NCBI GenBank assembly: GCA_035542155.1
Contig: DATKLX010000181.1
Span: forward strand, 1-12,052
Length of the DNA: 12,052 bases
Origin: DATKLX01 sp035542155
GTDB taxonomy: Bacteria; Chloroflexota; Anaerolineae; Anaerolineales; Anaerolineaceae
Reading direction: 5' to 3'
Position numbers and translations under genes: made by a program. Below are positions 1-6,499 of the stretch, one piece after another; position 1 is the first letter of the stretch; the number at the start of each line of letters is the position of its first letter. The notes beneath the pieces were generated by a model that was not told the origin of the DNA, did not search any database, and saw only the letters and a list, made by a program, of their open reading frames with translations.

Positions 1-240
1 AGCCACTCTACCGGCTAGCATGGCCGTTGACTCAGATTGATTGACACGGAGTGCTTCTTGGGCCTGCGGCGGAGCCATCCAGGCGTTTCTCAGCGCAAAT
101 TCGAAAACCAGCCCTGTAACGAACTGACCGATCGTATCGAAGGCATCATGGCCATCTGGATCGTTATATCGGATGGGATTGTTGTTTGCGTAGGAGTACC
201 GGTCAAGAACTAGACCTACTTGACTTTCTGGTACATCTGT
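1..240 (-). pseudogene. RHS repeat-associated core, C-terminal fragment (5' truncated, runs off left edge)
   Basis: Read on the minus strand from 240 to 1 this frame gives 80 codons without a stop. It contains LDRYSYANNNP followed by RYNDPDGH, the closing signature of the RHS core (family form: NRYSYVxNNPxxYxDPxGH). In RHS proteins this signature marks the junction with a variable C-terminal, often toxic, domain. The residues after it include FDTIGQFVTG and ESTAMLAGRVA, probably the start of that domain, which continues past position 1. The frame is closed upstream by TGA at 259-261, with no ATG before the core signature and no shaft repeats, so the long N-terminal part is absent here. It is either an orphan tip displaced from a full rhs gene or a decayed remnant. 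It lies downstream of the terminator at 288-328, so it is not obviously transcribed from the lipid operon. The RHS identity is confident; the toxin activity is unknown. Confidence 0.75.
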
Positions 241-287
241 GTGTCTGGAAAATCTTTTTCAGATCGCCAGTTATCCCGAACTGACGT

Positions 288-328
288 AAAAAGATCTCCC
301 TCGAAAAATGGAATTCAAGGGAGATCTT
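288..328 (-). terminator. Intrinsic terminator of the thioesterase operon
   Basis: The minus strand has an 11-bp perfect stem, AAGATCTCCCT (328-318) paired with AGGGAGATCTT (301-291). The loop is 16 nt, and the stem runs directly into a T run (292-288). It begins three bases after the thioesterase stop codon. The T run is only on the minus-strand exit side, so it terminates leftward transcription. Confidence 0.9.
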
Positions 329-331
329 ACG

Positions 332-742
332 CTATAACAATTTTGCCTGTTCCTGTAAGGCGATATCCTCCGCCAACGTAGGAACGATCTCGATCCCATG
401 CGGGAGAGGCTTGCCCTCCAGGTCCACATGGATGAAGGTAATAAACCCGTTAATCACCCCCTCATCCCCCACACTCATCTGAACGTTAGCCACCAGCCGC
501 GTCCGTCCGGTGAGAACTATCCGGCTCAGAAAACAGGCTACATCGCCCAGGTGGACCACCCGGGCAAAGGTCATGCCGTGGATCTTGAGGCAGACGATGT
601 TCTCTGGCCGGGTCAGGCTGGCCGCGGCGATAAACCCGGATTCGACGAACCATTCAGCGCAGCGCCCGGCGTACAGGGTGCCGTGGTGGTTCAAATCTTC
701 GCTTTTGACGAGGTGATAATTGGTGAAGGTCTTAACGTCCAT
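332..742 (-). CDS. Acyl-CoA thioesterase, hotdog fold (4HBT/YciA-like)
   Basis: A 136-residue protein, the usual length for a single hotdog domain. It would hydrolyse acyl-CoA thioesters to free acid and CoA in the cytoplasm. The N-terminal segment LNHHGTLYAGRCAEWFVE (17-34) matches the family motif NxxGtLfGGxxxxxxD/E around the long hotdog helix. E34, or a neighbour, would take the place of the usual catalytic carboxylate, which I cannot assign exactly. The strand RLVANVQMSV (82-91) and the GxITFIHVD stretch (99-107) are typical of the sheet. The ATG at 742 follows the hydroxylase stop by 21 bases with only a weak purine-rich site, so it is probably co-translated with that gene. A strong terminator follows its TAG. 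The substrate cannot be read from the sequence; an acyl or hydroxyacyl chain is an inference from the neighbour. Confidence 0.85.
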   Translation of the reverse strand: MDVKTFTNYHLVKSEDLNHHGTLYAGRCAEWFVESGFIAAASLTRPENIVCLKIHGMTFARVVHLGDVACFLSRIVLTGRTRLVANVQMSVGDEGVINGFITFIHVDLEGKPLPHGIEIVPTLAEDIALQEQAKLL

Positions 743-763
743 TTGAACGGTCTTTCGGCTGGA

Positions 764-1411
764 TTATTTGGTTTCGACGGGCATAGTGCCGTAGACGACG
801 TCCCACAGGGGTGAGCTGACCCCAAAGCGCTGGTCAGGAGTCCTGTAGTGGTGGAGCATGTGATAGCGCTTGAGGAACTTGAGAAAACCCCAGCGCATCG
901 GGAAATGGTGGGTGGCGTAGTGGGTCAGGTCATAGGTCAGGTAGCCAAAGGTAAAACCCGAGATCAGCGGCGGCGCCCAGTGCGGGCTGCCAAGAAGAGA
1001 GGCGATGAGCGTAAACAACGCATAGAAAACTACGCCCAAGGGGATGCTGACAATCGGCGGCATCACCAGGCGGGTTTTGCACTGCGGTTGGGCGTGGTGC
1101 ACGCCATGGAACAGAAAAATGACCCGCTCCTGGCGCGGGCTTCGCGGCCGAAAGTGGAAAACGAAGCGGTGCAGGTTGTACTCGCTAAAGGACCAGACCA
1201 GCACACCCATTATAAACCCGATGGGCAGGTAGGCCCAGGACGCGCCCGCCGGATGCAAGGCGACTCCCCGGTAGAGCATGTACAGCCCGAATGGCGCCCA
1301 AATCAGGACGACAACCGCTGGATGGATATGGGTGAAGAATTCCATAAAATTCGATTGGAACAGGCGAATCGGTTCCGGATCGTGATTGATCTCTATTCGA
1401 TGCTGCGCCAT
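764..1411 (-). CDS. Fatty acid hydroxylase family membrane di-iron enzyme (FA2H/Scs7-like)
   Basis: A 215-residue integral membrane protein with the histidine clusters of the sterol desaturase/fatty acid hydroxylase superfamily: HRFVFH (81-86), HGVHH (102-106), HYATHH (164-169) and HMLHH (184-188). These ligate a di-iron centre that uses O2 to hydroxylate an acyl chain. Hydrophobic segments lie near 31-50, 60-77, 120-140 and 149-162. The closing GVSSPLWDVVYGT resembles fatty acid 2-hydroxylases, so 2-hydroxylation of fatty acids is the best guess, but beta-carotene or sterol-type substrates are not excluded. The ATG at 1411 is chosen because AAGGAAGG lies 5 bases upstream and the promoter lies just before it. 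An in-frame GTG at 1492 lies upstream of that promoter and is unlikely. It heads a two-gene operon with the thioesterase. An O2-dependent enzyme beside anaerobic-type genes implies at least microaerobic growth. Confidence 0.85.
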   Translation of the reverse strand: MAQHRIEINHDPEPIRLFQSNFMEFFTHIHPAVVVLIWAPFGLYMLYRGVALHPAGASWAYLPIGFIMGVLVWSFSEYNLHRFVFHFRPRSPRQERVIFLFHGVHHAQPQCKTRLVMPPIVSIPLGVVFYALFTLIASLLGSPHWAPPLISGFTFGYLTYDLTHYATHHFPMRWGFLKFLKRYHMLHHYRTPDQRFGVSSPLWDVVYGTMPVETK

Positions 1412-1449
1412 GGCTGCCTTCCTTCGCAATTTTGGAGTAAGTTGACGTG

Positions 1450-1477
1450 ATTGTAGCAAAATGAAGGTGTCGGACAA
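1450..1477 (-). promoter_or_regulatory. Sigma-70-type promoter of the hydroxylase-thioesterase operon
   Basis: The minus strand carries TTGTCC (1477-1472), a 16-bp spacer and TACAAT (1455-1450). The -10 is preceded by TGC, giving an extended -10 (TGCTACAAT). The expected start site is about 30 bases before the ATG at 1411. Confidence 0.6.
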
Positions 1478-1494
1478 AGTGTCAAGTGTCACTT
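1478..1494. promoter_or_regulatory. Candidate operator: tandem 7-bp repeat and palindrome abutting the -35
   Basis: On the plus strand AGTGTCA occurs twice in immediate succession (1478-1484 and 1485-1491). The second copy forms part of a perfect 5-1-5 palindrome, AAGTGTCACTT (1484-1494). A further GTGTC lies at 1467-1471, inside the promoter spacer. The repeats directly adjoin the -35 hexamer, a usual place for a regulator. No specific regulator can be named. Confidence 0.4.
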
Positions 1495-1541
1495 CATGGT
1501 GAGTAGAGATCAGAGAACGGATATCAGGACTTCCCCCTCCT

Positions 1542-3215
1542 CTAGTTTCCGGATCCCACCAATGGAATCATTACTTCAAAGCAGGTCCCTTTTTCCTGGG
1601 GAATCAGGGATATCCCCCCGCCATACTGATCCAGGATGGCCTTGACGATCGCCAGGCCCAGCCCCGACCCCGGATAGCCTGCCGTGTTGCGCCCGCGGTG
1701 GAAGCGCCCGAACAAGAGCGCCTGGTCCTCCGGCGGAATCCCAATCCCGCTGTCCGAAACGGTGATCCGCGCCTGGTCTCCGATCCGCTCGAGCGAAAGC
1801 CTGACCCGGCCCCCGGCTGGCGTAAACTTCAGCGCGTTTTCCAGCAGGTTCTCCACGACCCGGCGCAGCCGCCCGGAATGGACGCTGACTTGTAGATCCT
1901 GCGCTGTTTCTGCCGGCAGGTCCAGCTCGAAATCGATCTCCTTTTGCTCGGCTTGAGAGGCGTACACCTCGCTGATCTCAGCGACCATCCCCCTCAAGTC
2001 CACCGGCTCGCGCTCCCCGTTGGAGCCGCTCTCGATCCGCGAGAGATCCAGCAGGTCACCGGTCAGGCTCTGCAGGCGCTCCACCTGCTCCCGGGCGCGC
2101 TCCACGGCCGGGTCGCCGCGCACCCCCGCCAGCTCCAGGTTGGTGCGCAGGGCAGTCAGCGGCGTGTTCAGCTCGTGGGCCGCATCCGAGACGAAGCTGC
2201 GCAGCGTCCCTACCGTATTTTCGACCTGGCCGGCCATCTCGTTAAACGTTTGAGCCAGCAGGCCGAATTCATCCTGATGGCTCAACCCCTCTGCTTCACC
2301 GGCGCGGATCGATAAATCGCCGGTCGACATCTTGCGGGTGACCTCGACCAATCCCAGGAGCGGTGCGCTCAACCGGCGCGAGATCAGCCAGCCCACCCCG
2401 GCCGCCAGGAGCACGGCTGCCAGGCTGGCCAACAGCCAGCCTCGCGCTACGCCAATCACAATTTCACGGCCATAGGAAGGCCCATCAGAAAGCTCGATGC
2501 TCCCCAGCTTCCTCCCGTTGTAAACGATGGGCTGGCTGACCACCTGGTCCGACCGGCTTTCCCCGGTCTGGAAATCACCCTGGAGGGAGAACCCATACAT
2601 CGTCCCGGCAATCGGGATCACCGACACCAGCGTTTTCGGTCCGAGCGCGGGGTCTCCGCTGTAAAAAAGCTGGAGCTTATCGGTGACCGGGCCTGAGCCA
2701 GTTACCCTACCAACGAACGGCCACTCGTACGGCGCCAGCACGGTTACCCCGCCGGGTGCGCGTTCCGGAGGTCCGGCTGGGGCTGCCGGTTCCGCTAGGA
2801 CCGATCCGGGAGATTGCGGTGAAGCGGGTGTGCTCTTACGCCCTTCGAGGGCCGGTTTCCGGTAAAGAATATCCGGGCCGGAAACCGCCGAGATAAAAAC
2901 ACCCTTTTCGACGGCCGGCTTTTGCGACTCGACCAGGAGCTTGCCGTTCTCATCGAGCAGGCGGACTCGAACTTGGGAGAGGATGGCGAACAGGTTGATC
3001 TGGCCCTGGAGCGAATCTTTAGGCAGATTGCTCTCCAGTATGGGGCCGACCGCATCACCCAGCGACAGGGCATTACCCCGCAGGTAGATCCGTTCCTGAT
3101 CCGCGTAGTAACCGCGCAGCACAAACAGCAGCACTCCCCCCAGCGCCAGGGCAGTCAGTAATGCCAGTCCGGCATACGTCAGCGACAGCCTCCAGCGGAT
3201 TGATCTCAGGTTCAT
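1542..3215 (-). CDS. Sensor histidine kinase, HAMP-HisKA-HATPase_c (OmpR-partner type)
   Basis: A 557-residue membrane kinase, numbered from the ATG at 3215. TM1 is at about 11-34, followed by an extracytoplasmic sensor region of about 220 residues (35-254) with a Pro/Ala/Gly-rich stretch near 129-156. TM2 is at about 255-278, HAMP at 279-331 and HisKA with the H-box AAHELNTPLTALR (phosphoacceptor H347). The ATPase domain shows N-box NLLENALKF, G1 DSGIGIPPED, F-box LFGRFHRG and G2 GSGLGLAI, so all catalytic boxes are intact. The start at 3215 has AAAGGA 7 bases upstream. The in-frame ATG at 3257 has a weaker site and adds 14 charged residues before the normal RWRL membrane entry. It is the last gene of the exporter group, 138 bases after the preceding gene. 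Its likely partner is the response regulator at 8488-9198, on the other side of the exporter genes. The stimulus is unknown; an exported compound or envelope stress is inferred from context. Confidence 0.93.
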   Translation of the reverse strand: MNLRSIRWRLSLTYAGLALLTALALGGVLLFVLRGYYADQERIYLRGNALSLGDAVGPILESNLPKDSLQGQINLFAILSQVRVRLLDENGKLLVESQKPAVEKGVFISAVSGPDILYRKPALEGRKSTPASPQSPGSVLAEPAAPAGPPERAPGGVTVLAPYEWPFVGRVTGSGPVTDKLQLFYSGDPALGPKTLVSVIPIAGTMYGFSLQGDFQTGESRSDQVVSQPIVYNGRKLGSIELSDGPSYGREIVIGVARGWLLASLAAVLLAAGVGWLISRRLSAPLLGLVEVTRKMSTGDLSIRAGEAEGLSHQDEFGLLAQTFNEMAGQVENTVGTLRSFVSDAAHELNTPLTALRTNLELAGVRGDPAVERAREQVERLQSLTGDLLDLSRIESGSNGEREPVDLRGMVAEISEVYASQAEQKEIDFELDLPAETAQDLQVSVHSGRLRRVVENLLENALKFTPAGGRVRLSLERIGDQARITVSDSGIGIPPEDQALLFGRFHRGRNTAGYPGSGLGLAIVKAILDQYGGGISLIPQEKGTCFEVMIPLVGSGN

Positions 3216-3276
3216 AATCCGGTCCTTTCCCTTCCCAAGGGGTAAATCTGCTTCCATTTTATCTCTTTTCTTCCCA

Positions 3277-3305
3277 CCCTCATTTTCAAAAGGCGAAAAT
3301 GGGGG
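3277..3305 (-). other. Hairpin in the 138-base gap before the kinase gene
   Basis: CATTTTC (3281-3287) and GAAAATG (3295-3301) form a 7-bp stem with a 7-nt loop. It is extended by CCC/GGG after one mismatch. No T run follows on either strand, so a full terminator is unlikely. It may stabilise the upstream mRNA or lower kinase expression relative to the exporter. No convincing promoter was found in this gap. Confidence 0.4.
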
Positions 3306-3353
3306 CGGATTGAGGAGGGAGTCGTTCTGCGCCCAATCTCTCCCACAATTTCA

Positions 3354-3872
3354 CTACGGGTTTGGAATTTTCTTGTAAACCGGCGGATTCATATACACCA
3401 CGACCTCGGCCATCAACCGGTCCCCGCGCCGCTCACCCCAGGCCATCAGCATCATTCCCCTCTGAATTTGATTCACCGCGGACTTCTCCAACACCTGGTC
3501 GAGTGTTTGGTTGGTAGCCGGCGCGCGCGACTGGTCATCCAGGGTCGCATCCCGGTAAACCCGCGTTTCCCGGCTGACCACCACTTCTGTGGTAGGGCTG
3601 TTCCCATCTACCCGGTCCGAATTATCCCGCATCCCCTGGATGAACACGCTATTGCCGTCCGCGCGGATCACCTGCCCATCCAGGGTTGGGTTGCGCTGGG
3701 GCAGCTCGCCGGAACGGTTGACCTCGATGCGGATCCTTCCGCCGCTCGGCCCGAAGACTCCGCTCCAGGCCTGCGGCCCGAGCGAGATCAGCCGCGCCGC
3801 CAGGAACGCCGCCCCTGCCAGGACCACCAATAGAACCGCCCCCAAAACCCAGCGGTAAGTATTTGATTTCAT
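3354..3872 (-). CDS. Membrane-anchored extracytoplasmic protein, paralogue of its upstream neighbour
   Basis: A 172-residue protein I do not recognise as a named family. It has one N-terminal membrane segment (about 8-28), then an extracytoplasmic domain predicted to be beta-rich. It shares an ordered set of motifs with the protein at 3882-4466: ELPQRNPTLDG (56-66), TTEVVVSRETRVYRDAT (94-110), QTLDQ (122-126), AWGERRGDR (144-152) and AEVVVY (155-160). The repeating pattern (a strand, T-T-E-V-V-V, then a GDR turn followed by a V-V-Y strand) recalls small beta-barrel or DUF5666-like domains, though this is only an impression. It starts 9 bases after the paralogue's TAA, with AAGG inside that gap. 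It lies between the permease and kinase genes and may be an accessory part of the exporter or an input to the kinase; neither is shown. Confidence 0.8.
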   Translation of the reverse strand: MKSNTYRWVLGAVLLVVLAGAAFLAARLISLGPQAWSGVFGPSGGRIRIEVNRSGELPQRNPTLDGQVIRADGNSVFIQGMRDNSDRVDGNSPTTEVVVSRETRVYRDATLDDQSRAPATNQTLDQVLEKSAVNQIQRGMMLMAWGERRGDRLMAEVVVYMNPPVYKKIPNP

Positions 3873-3881
3873 CGCCGCGCC

Positions 3882-4466
3882 TTATTTTCCGCTGCGGAAC
3901 ACCACCAGGTTGCTGTAGACCAGCACGTCCGCGACGATCCGGTCGCCCACTTTTTTGCCCCACACGGTGACCGCAGTGTTCTGACCCAGCTCATCCAGGG
4001 TCGCAATTTCGACCTTTTGCTGGAGGGTTTGTTCCCCGGCGGCCACAGGTTCTTTGGGAGCGTCATTGAAGGTCACGTCTTTATAGATTTTGGTATCGTG
4101 CGTAACCACCACCTCGGTTAACGGACCTTCGATTTGGGGCGAGGAAAGACTCGGCGCCTCGCCGCTTCCGCCTTTGGAAACGGCGATCATGGCTCCTTGT
4201 TTCCCCTGCCCCAGGTAGAGCGTATCTGTGTCCCGTTTGGAGAGCAGGCCGCGCATGGTTGGCTCCTCGACCGGCAGCTCTTTGGCCGGAATCAGGTTTA
4301 ACTTAACGCTAACCTGCATCGGTCCTCCGCCGCCCCGCAGCAGCCCCATCAGCCCCTGCGGACCTGCCAGGCCCTGATTCAACAGCCGCCCGGCAGCAAA
4401 GGCGCCCCCTGCCAGGAGCAGGACGGCCACGACGATGATGATCACGATACGCGTTCTGGAATTCAT
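3882..4466 (-). CDS. Membrane-anchored extracytoplasmic protein linked to MacB-type exporter
   Basis: A 194-residue protein with a single N-terminal membrane segment (about 7-27), a Gly/Leu/Pro-rich linker (29-50) and a soluble extracytoplasmic domain. Motifs shared with the next gene are KELPVEEPTMRG (62-73), PLTEVVVTHDTKIYKDVT (115-132), QTLQQ (146-150), VWGKKVGDR (168-176) and ADVLVY (179-184). It is 22 residues longer than its paralogue. The two arose by tandem duplication and have diverged a good deal. There is no lipobox cysteine, so the anchor is an uncleaved signal. AAGGAG lies 6 bases before the ATG, and the permease stop is 37 bases upstream, so it is part of the exporter operon. 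Function is unknown. A periplasmic-side adaptor for substrate or membrane-fusion protein is a reasonable inference from position. Confidence 0.8.
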   Translation of the reverse strand: MNSRTRIVIIIVVAVLLLAGGAFAAGRLLNQGLAGPQGLMGLLRGGGGPMQVSVKLNLIPAKELPVEEPTMRGLLSKRDTDTLYLGQGKQGAMIAVSKGGSGEAPSLSSPQIEGPLTEVVVTHDTKIYKDVTFNDAPKEPVAAGEQTLQQKVEIATLDELGQNTAVTVWGKKVGDRIVADVLVYSNLVVFRSGK

Positions 4467-4503
4467 GTTCGACTCCTTGTTTTGGATAAAAAATTGGATT
4501 GCG

Positions 4504-5796
4504 TTATTCGTACCGGAGCGCTTCGATCGGGTTAAGCCGGGCTGCCCGCGCCGCCGGGTAGATCCCGAAAATCACCCCGGTCAGCAGCGCCACGCCCAGG
4601 GCCAGCGGCAGGCTGTCGGGAGCCAGCAGAGCGACTCCCTGGTTCAGGGAAGCCGCCACCGGGATGATCAACACGCCCACCGCCAGCCCAAACAATCCGC
4701 CTGCCGCGCTGATCAACACCGCCTCGAGTAAAAACTGTATGATGATATCCCGCGGCTGCGCGCCTACCGCCAGGCGGATACCGATCTCGCGCGTCCGCTC
4801 GGTGACCGAGACCAGCATCACGTTCATGATCCCGATCCCGCCGACCGCCAGAGAGACCACCGCCATCGCCGCCAGGAGCAGCGAGAAAGTCTGGGCCGCC
4901 TTCTGCTGTTGCCCCAAAATGTCTTTACGCGTGGTCATATCGAAATCATCTTTGTACTTGCCCTCGCTGTCGGCTTCGATGGAGTGCCGCGGGCGCAGGA
5001 ACGAGGCGATCGCGCTCTTGGCCTCATCCATTTTGTTCTCGTCTTTGACGTGGGCGGTGATGTTGACCGAGGGTTCTTCGTCATACAGCTTCTGGATGGC
5101 AGTGCTGATCGGCAGGTAAAAGCCTTCGTTCGGATTGGTGTCATAGCGCCGTTCGGGATCGGTCGTTTCAAGCTCGGCCACCACACCCACCACCTGGCAG
5201 GGCTTACGGTTGACCCAAACCGTCTGGCCGATTGGATCTTCGCCCTGGAACAGGTCGTCCGCCGTATCGTACCCCAGCACGCACACCTCCGCCCCTTCGA
5301 GGACCTCCGAGGGGGTGAAGAAGCGCCCGCGGGAAATGAAATCCTTCGCCGTCAGCGGCTTGCCCTCCGGCCAGTTGACCGGCTGGACCTGCCCGCTCGC
5401 CACAATGGTGTCGATGGATTCGGCTGTCACCCCATTGAAAGTCAGGTCGAGGGTGTTGCGGCCGTGGCGCAGCTTGGCCGAATTGCTCACCGACATCTCC
5501 ACGCCTTTGACCTGCTCCACCTCGCTAGCCATCTGCAGCCCATCTTCGTAGGAGAGGATCTTCCCCACTGATTTAACCTGGCCGTTGTCGAAGGTCTTGC
5601 GCTCGAAGATCTGGACTTCGTCCGCGCCGAGGAAACGGAAATTGGAATCCACCGCGGCACGCGCCCCATTCCCCAGGGCCAGCATGACGATCACCGAGGC
5701 CACTCCGATCACGATCCCCAGCGTGGTCAGCCCGGCGCGCAGCTTATTCGCGGACATGCCCCGAAAGGCGGTCAACAGGCTATTGGAGAAGCTCAT
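4504..5796 (-). CDS. MacB-like ABC transporter permease (MacB_PCD + FtsX)
   Basis: A 430-residue permease with the type VII ABC layout: TM1 at about 21-43, a large extracytoplasmic MacB periplasmic core domain (about 44-298), then three TM segments (about 301-328, 352-380, 396-417). Family hallmarks are NKLRAGLTTLGIVIGV before and within TM1, GGIGIMNVMLVSVTERTREIGIR (319-341) and the terminal YPAARAARLNPIEALRYE. Such permeases do not usually carry substrate through the membrane; they drive movement of an extracytoplasmic domain to expel drugs, peptides or lipids. The ATG at 5796 is used because GAGGAG lies 7 bases upstream. The start at 5826 lies deeper in the ATPase gene. The first 17 bases overlap the ATPase gene, so translation is probably coupled. 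The kind of substrate cannot be told from the sequence. Confidence 0.93.
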   Translation of the reverse strand: MSFSNSLLTAFRGMSANKLRAGLTTLGIVIGVASVIVMLALGNGARAAVDSNFRFLGADEVQIFERKTFDNGQVKSVGKILSYEDGLQMASEVEQVKGVEMSVSNSAKLRHGRNTLDLTFNGVTAESIDTIVASGQVQPVNWPEGKPLTAKDFISRGRFFTPSEVLEGAEVCVLGYDTADDLFQGEDPIGQTVWVNRKPCQVVGVVAELETTDPERRYDTNPNEGFYLPISTAIQKLYDEEPSVNITAHVKDENKMDEAKSAIASFLRPRHSIEADSEGKYKDDFDMTTRKDILGQQQKAAQTFSLLLAAMAVVSLAVGGIGIMNVMLVSVTERTREIGIRLAVGAQPRDIIIQFLLEAVLISAAGGLFGLAVGVLIIPVAASLNQGVALLAPDSLPLALGVALLTGVIFGIYPAARAARLNPIEALRYE

Positions 5797-6499
5797 GGCT
5801 GCGCTCCTCGTGGATGATCTGGCCATCTTTCATGACCAGTTTTCGCCTGGCGTAAGCTGCCACGATTGGGTCGTGGGTGACGACCAGGATGGTCAGCCCG
5901 TCCTGCCACAGGCGGATCAGCATGGCCATCAGCTCTTCGCCGGTGGTCGAGTCGAGGTTGCCGGTCGGCTCGTCGGCCAGCAGGACCGCGGGATTGTTGA
6001 CCAGCGCGCGGGCGATGGTCACCCGCTGGCACTCGCCTCCGGAGAGCTCCATAGGGCGGTGGGCTGCGCGCTCCGCCAGCCCAACCTGTTCGAGCGCGGC
6101 CATGGCCCTGTCGTGGGCCTCGTGCGGACGGGTTCCGGGCTGGTAGAGCAGCGGCAGGGCGACATTATCCACCGCGTTCAGGCTGGGGACGAGGAAGAAG
6201 TTCTGGAAGACGAACCCCAGCCGCCGCCCGCGCAACATCGCTCGCTGCTGCACCGTAAGGGTGCTCACGTCGCGGCCTTCGAGGAAGTAGCGACCCGCGC
6301 TGGGTACGTCCAGGCAGCCCAGCAGGTGCATCAGGGTCGATTTCCCGCTCCCCGAGGCGCCGGTCAGGGCGACGAACTCGCCCGCCTCGATGCGCAGGCT
6401 GACCCCGCGCAGGGCGTAGACCCGGGTGTTGCCCAGCGTATAGGTCCGCGCCAGTCCCTCGGTGAGAATGACGGGCCCATTCATGGCTTGGGCGCTCAT
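5780..6499 (-). CDS. ABC transporter ATP-binding protein (MacB/LolD family)
   Basis: A 239-residue nucleotide-binding subunit with every functional motif. Walker A is GASGSGKST (47-55), the Q-loop is VFQN (Q99), the signature LSGGE (152-156), Walker B VLLADE (172-177) with DEPTGNLD following, and the H-loop is VTHD (H209). It powers the permease encoded next. The signature is followed by CQR where the family usually has QQR, a harmless-looking change. The ATG at 6499 forms a 4-bp ATGA overlap with the stop of the membrane-fusion gene, which supports this start over the Met at codon 6. Its closeness to LolD/MacB ATPases and its neighbours argue for an exporter. Confidence 0.95.
   Translation of the reverse strand: MSAQAMNGPVILTEGLARTYTLGNTRVYALRGVSLRIEAGEFVALTGASGSGKSTLMHLLGCLDVPSAGRYFLEGRDVSTLTVQQRAMLRGRRLGFVFQNFFLVPSLNAVDNVALPLLYQPGTRPHEAHDRAMAALEQVGLAERAAHRPMELSGGECQRVTIARALVNNPAVLLADEPTGNLDSTTGEELMAMLIRLWQDGLTILVVTHDPIVAAYARRKLVMKDGQIIHEERSHELLQ

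Noticed and set aside
202..301. Short minus-strand frame of about 33 codons ending in TAG at 211-213 (contains NWRSEKDFPDTQMYQ)
   Set aside because: Its composition looks protein-like, but it begins within the terminator hairpin, has no start with a ribosome site and overlaps the better supported RHS frame.
1443..1492. GTG start at 1492 for the hydroxylase gene
   Set aside because: It would place the extended -10 promoter inside the gene and lacks a ribosome site, while the ATG at 1411 has AAGGAAGG at the right distance.
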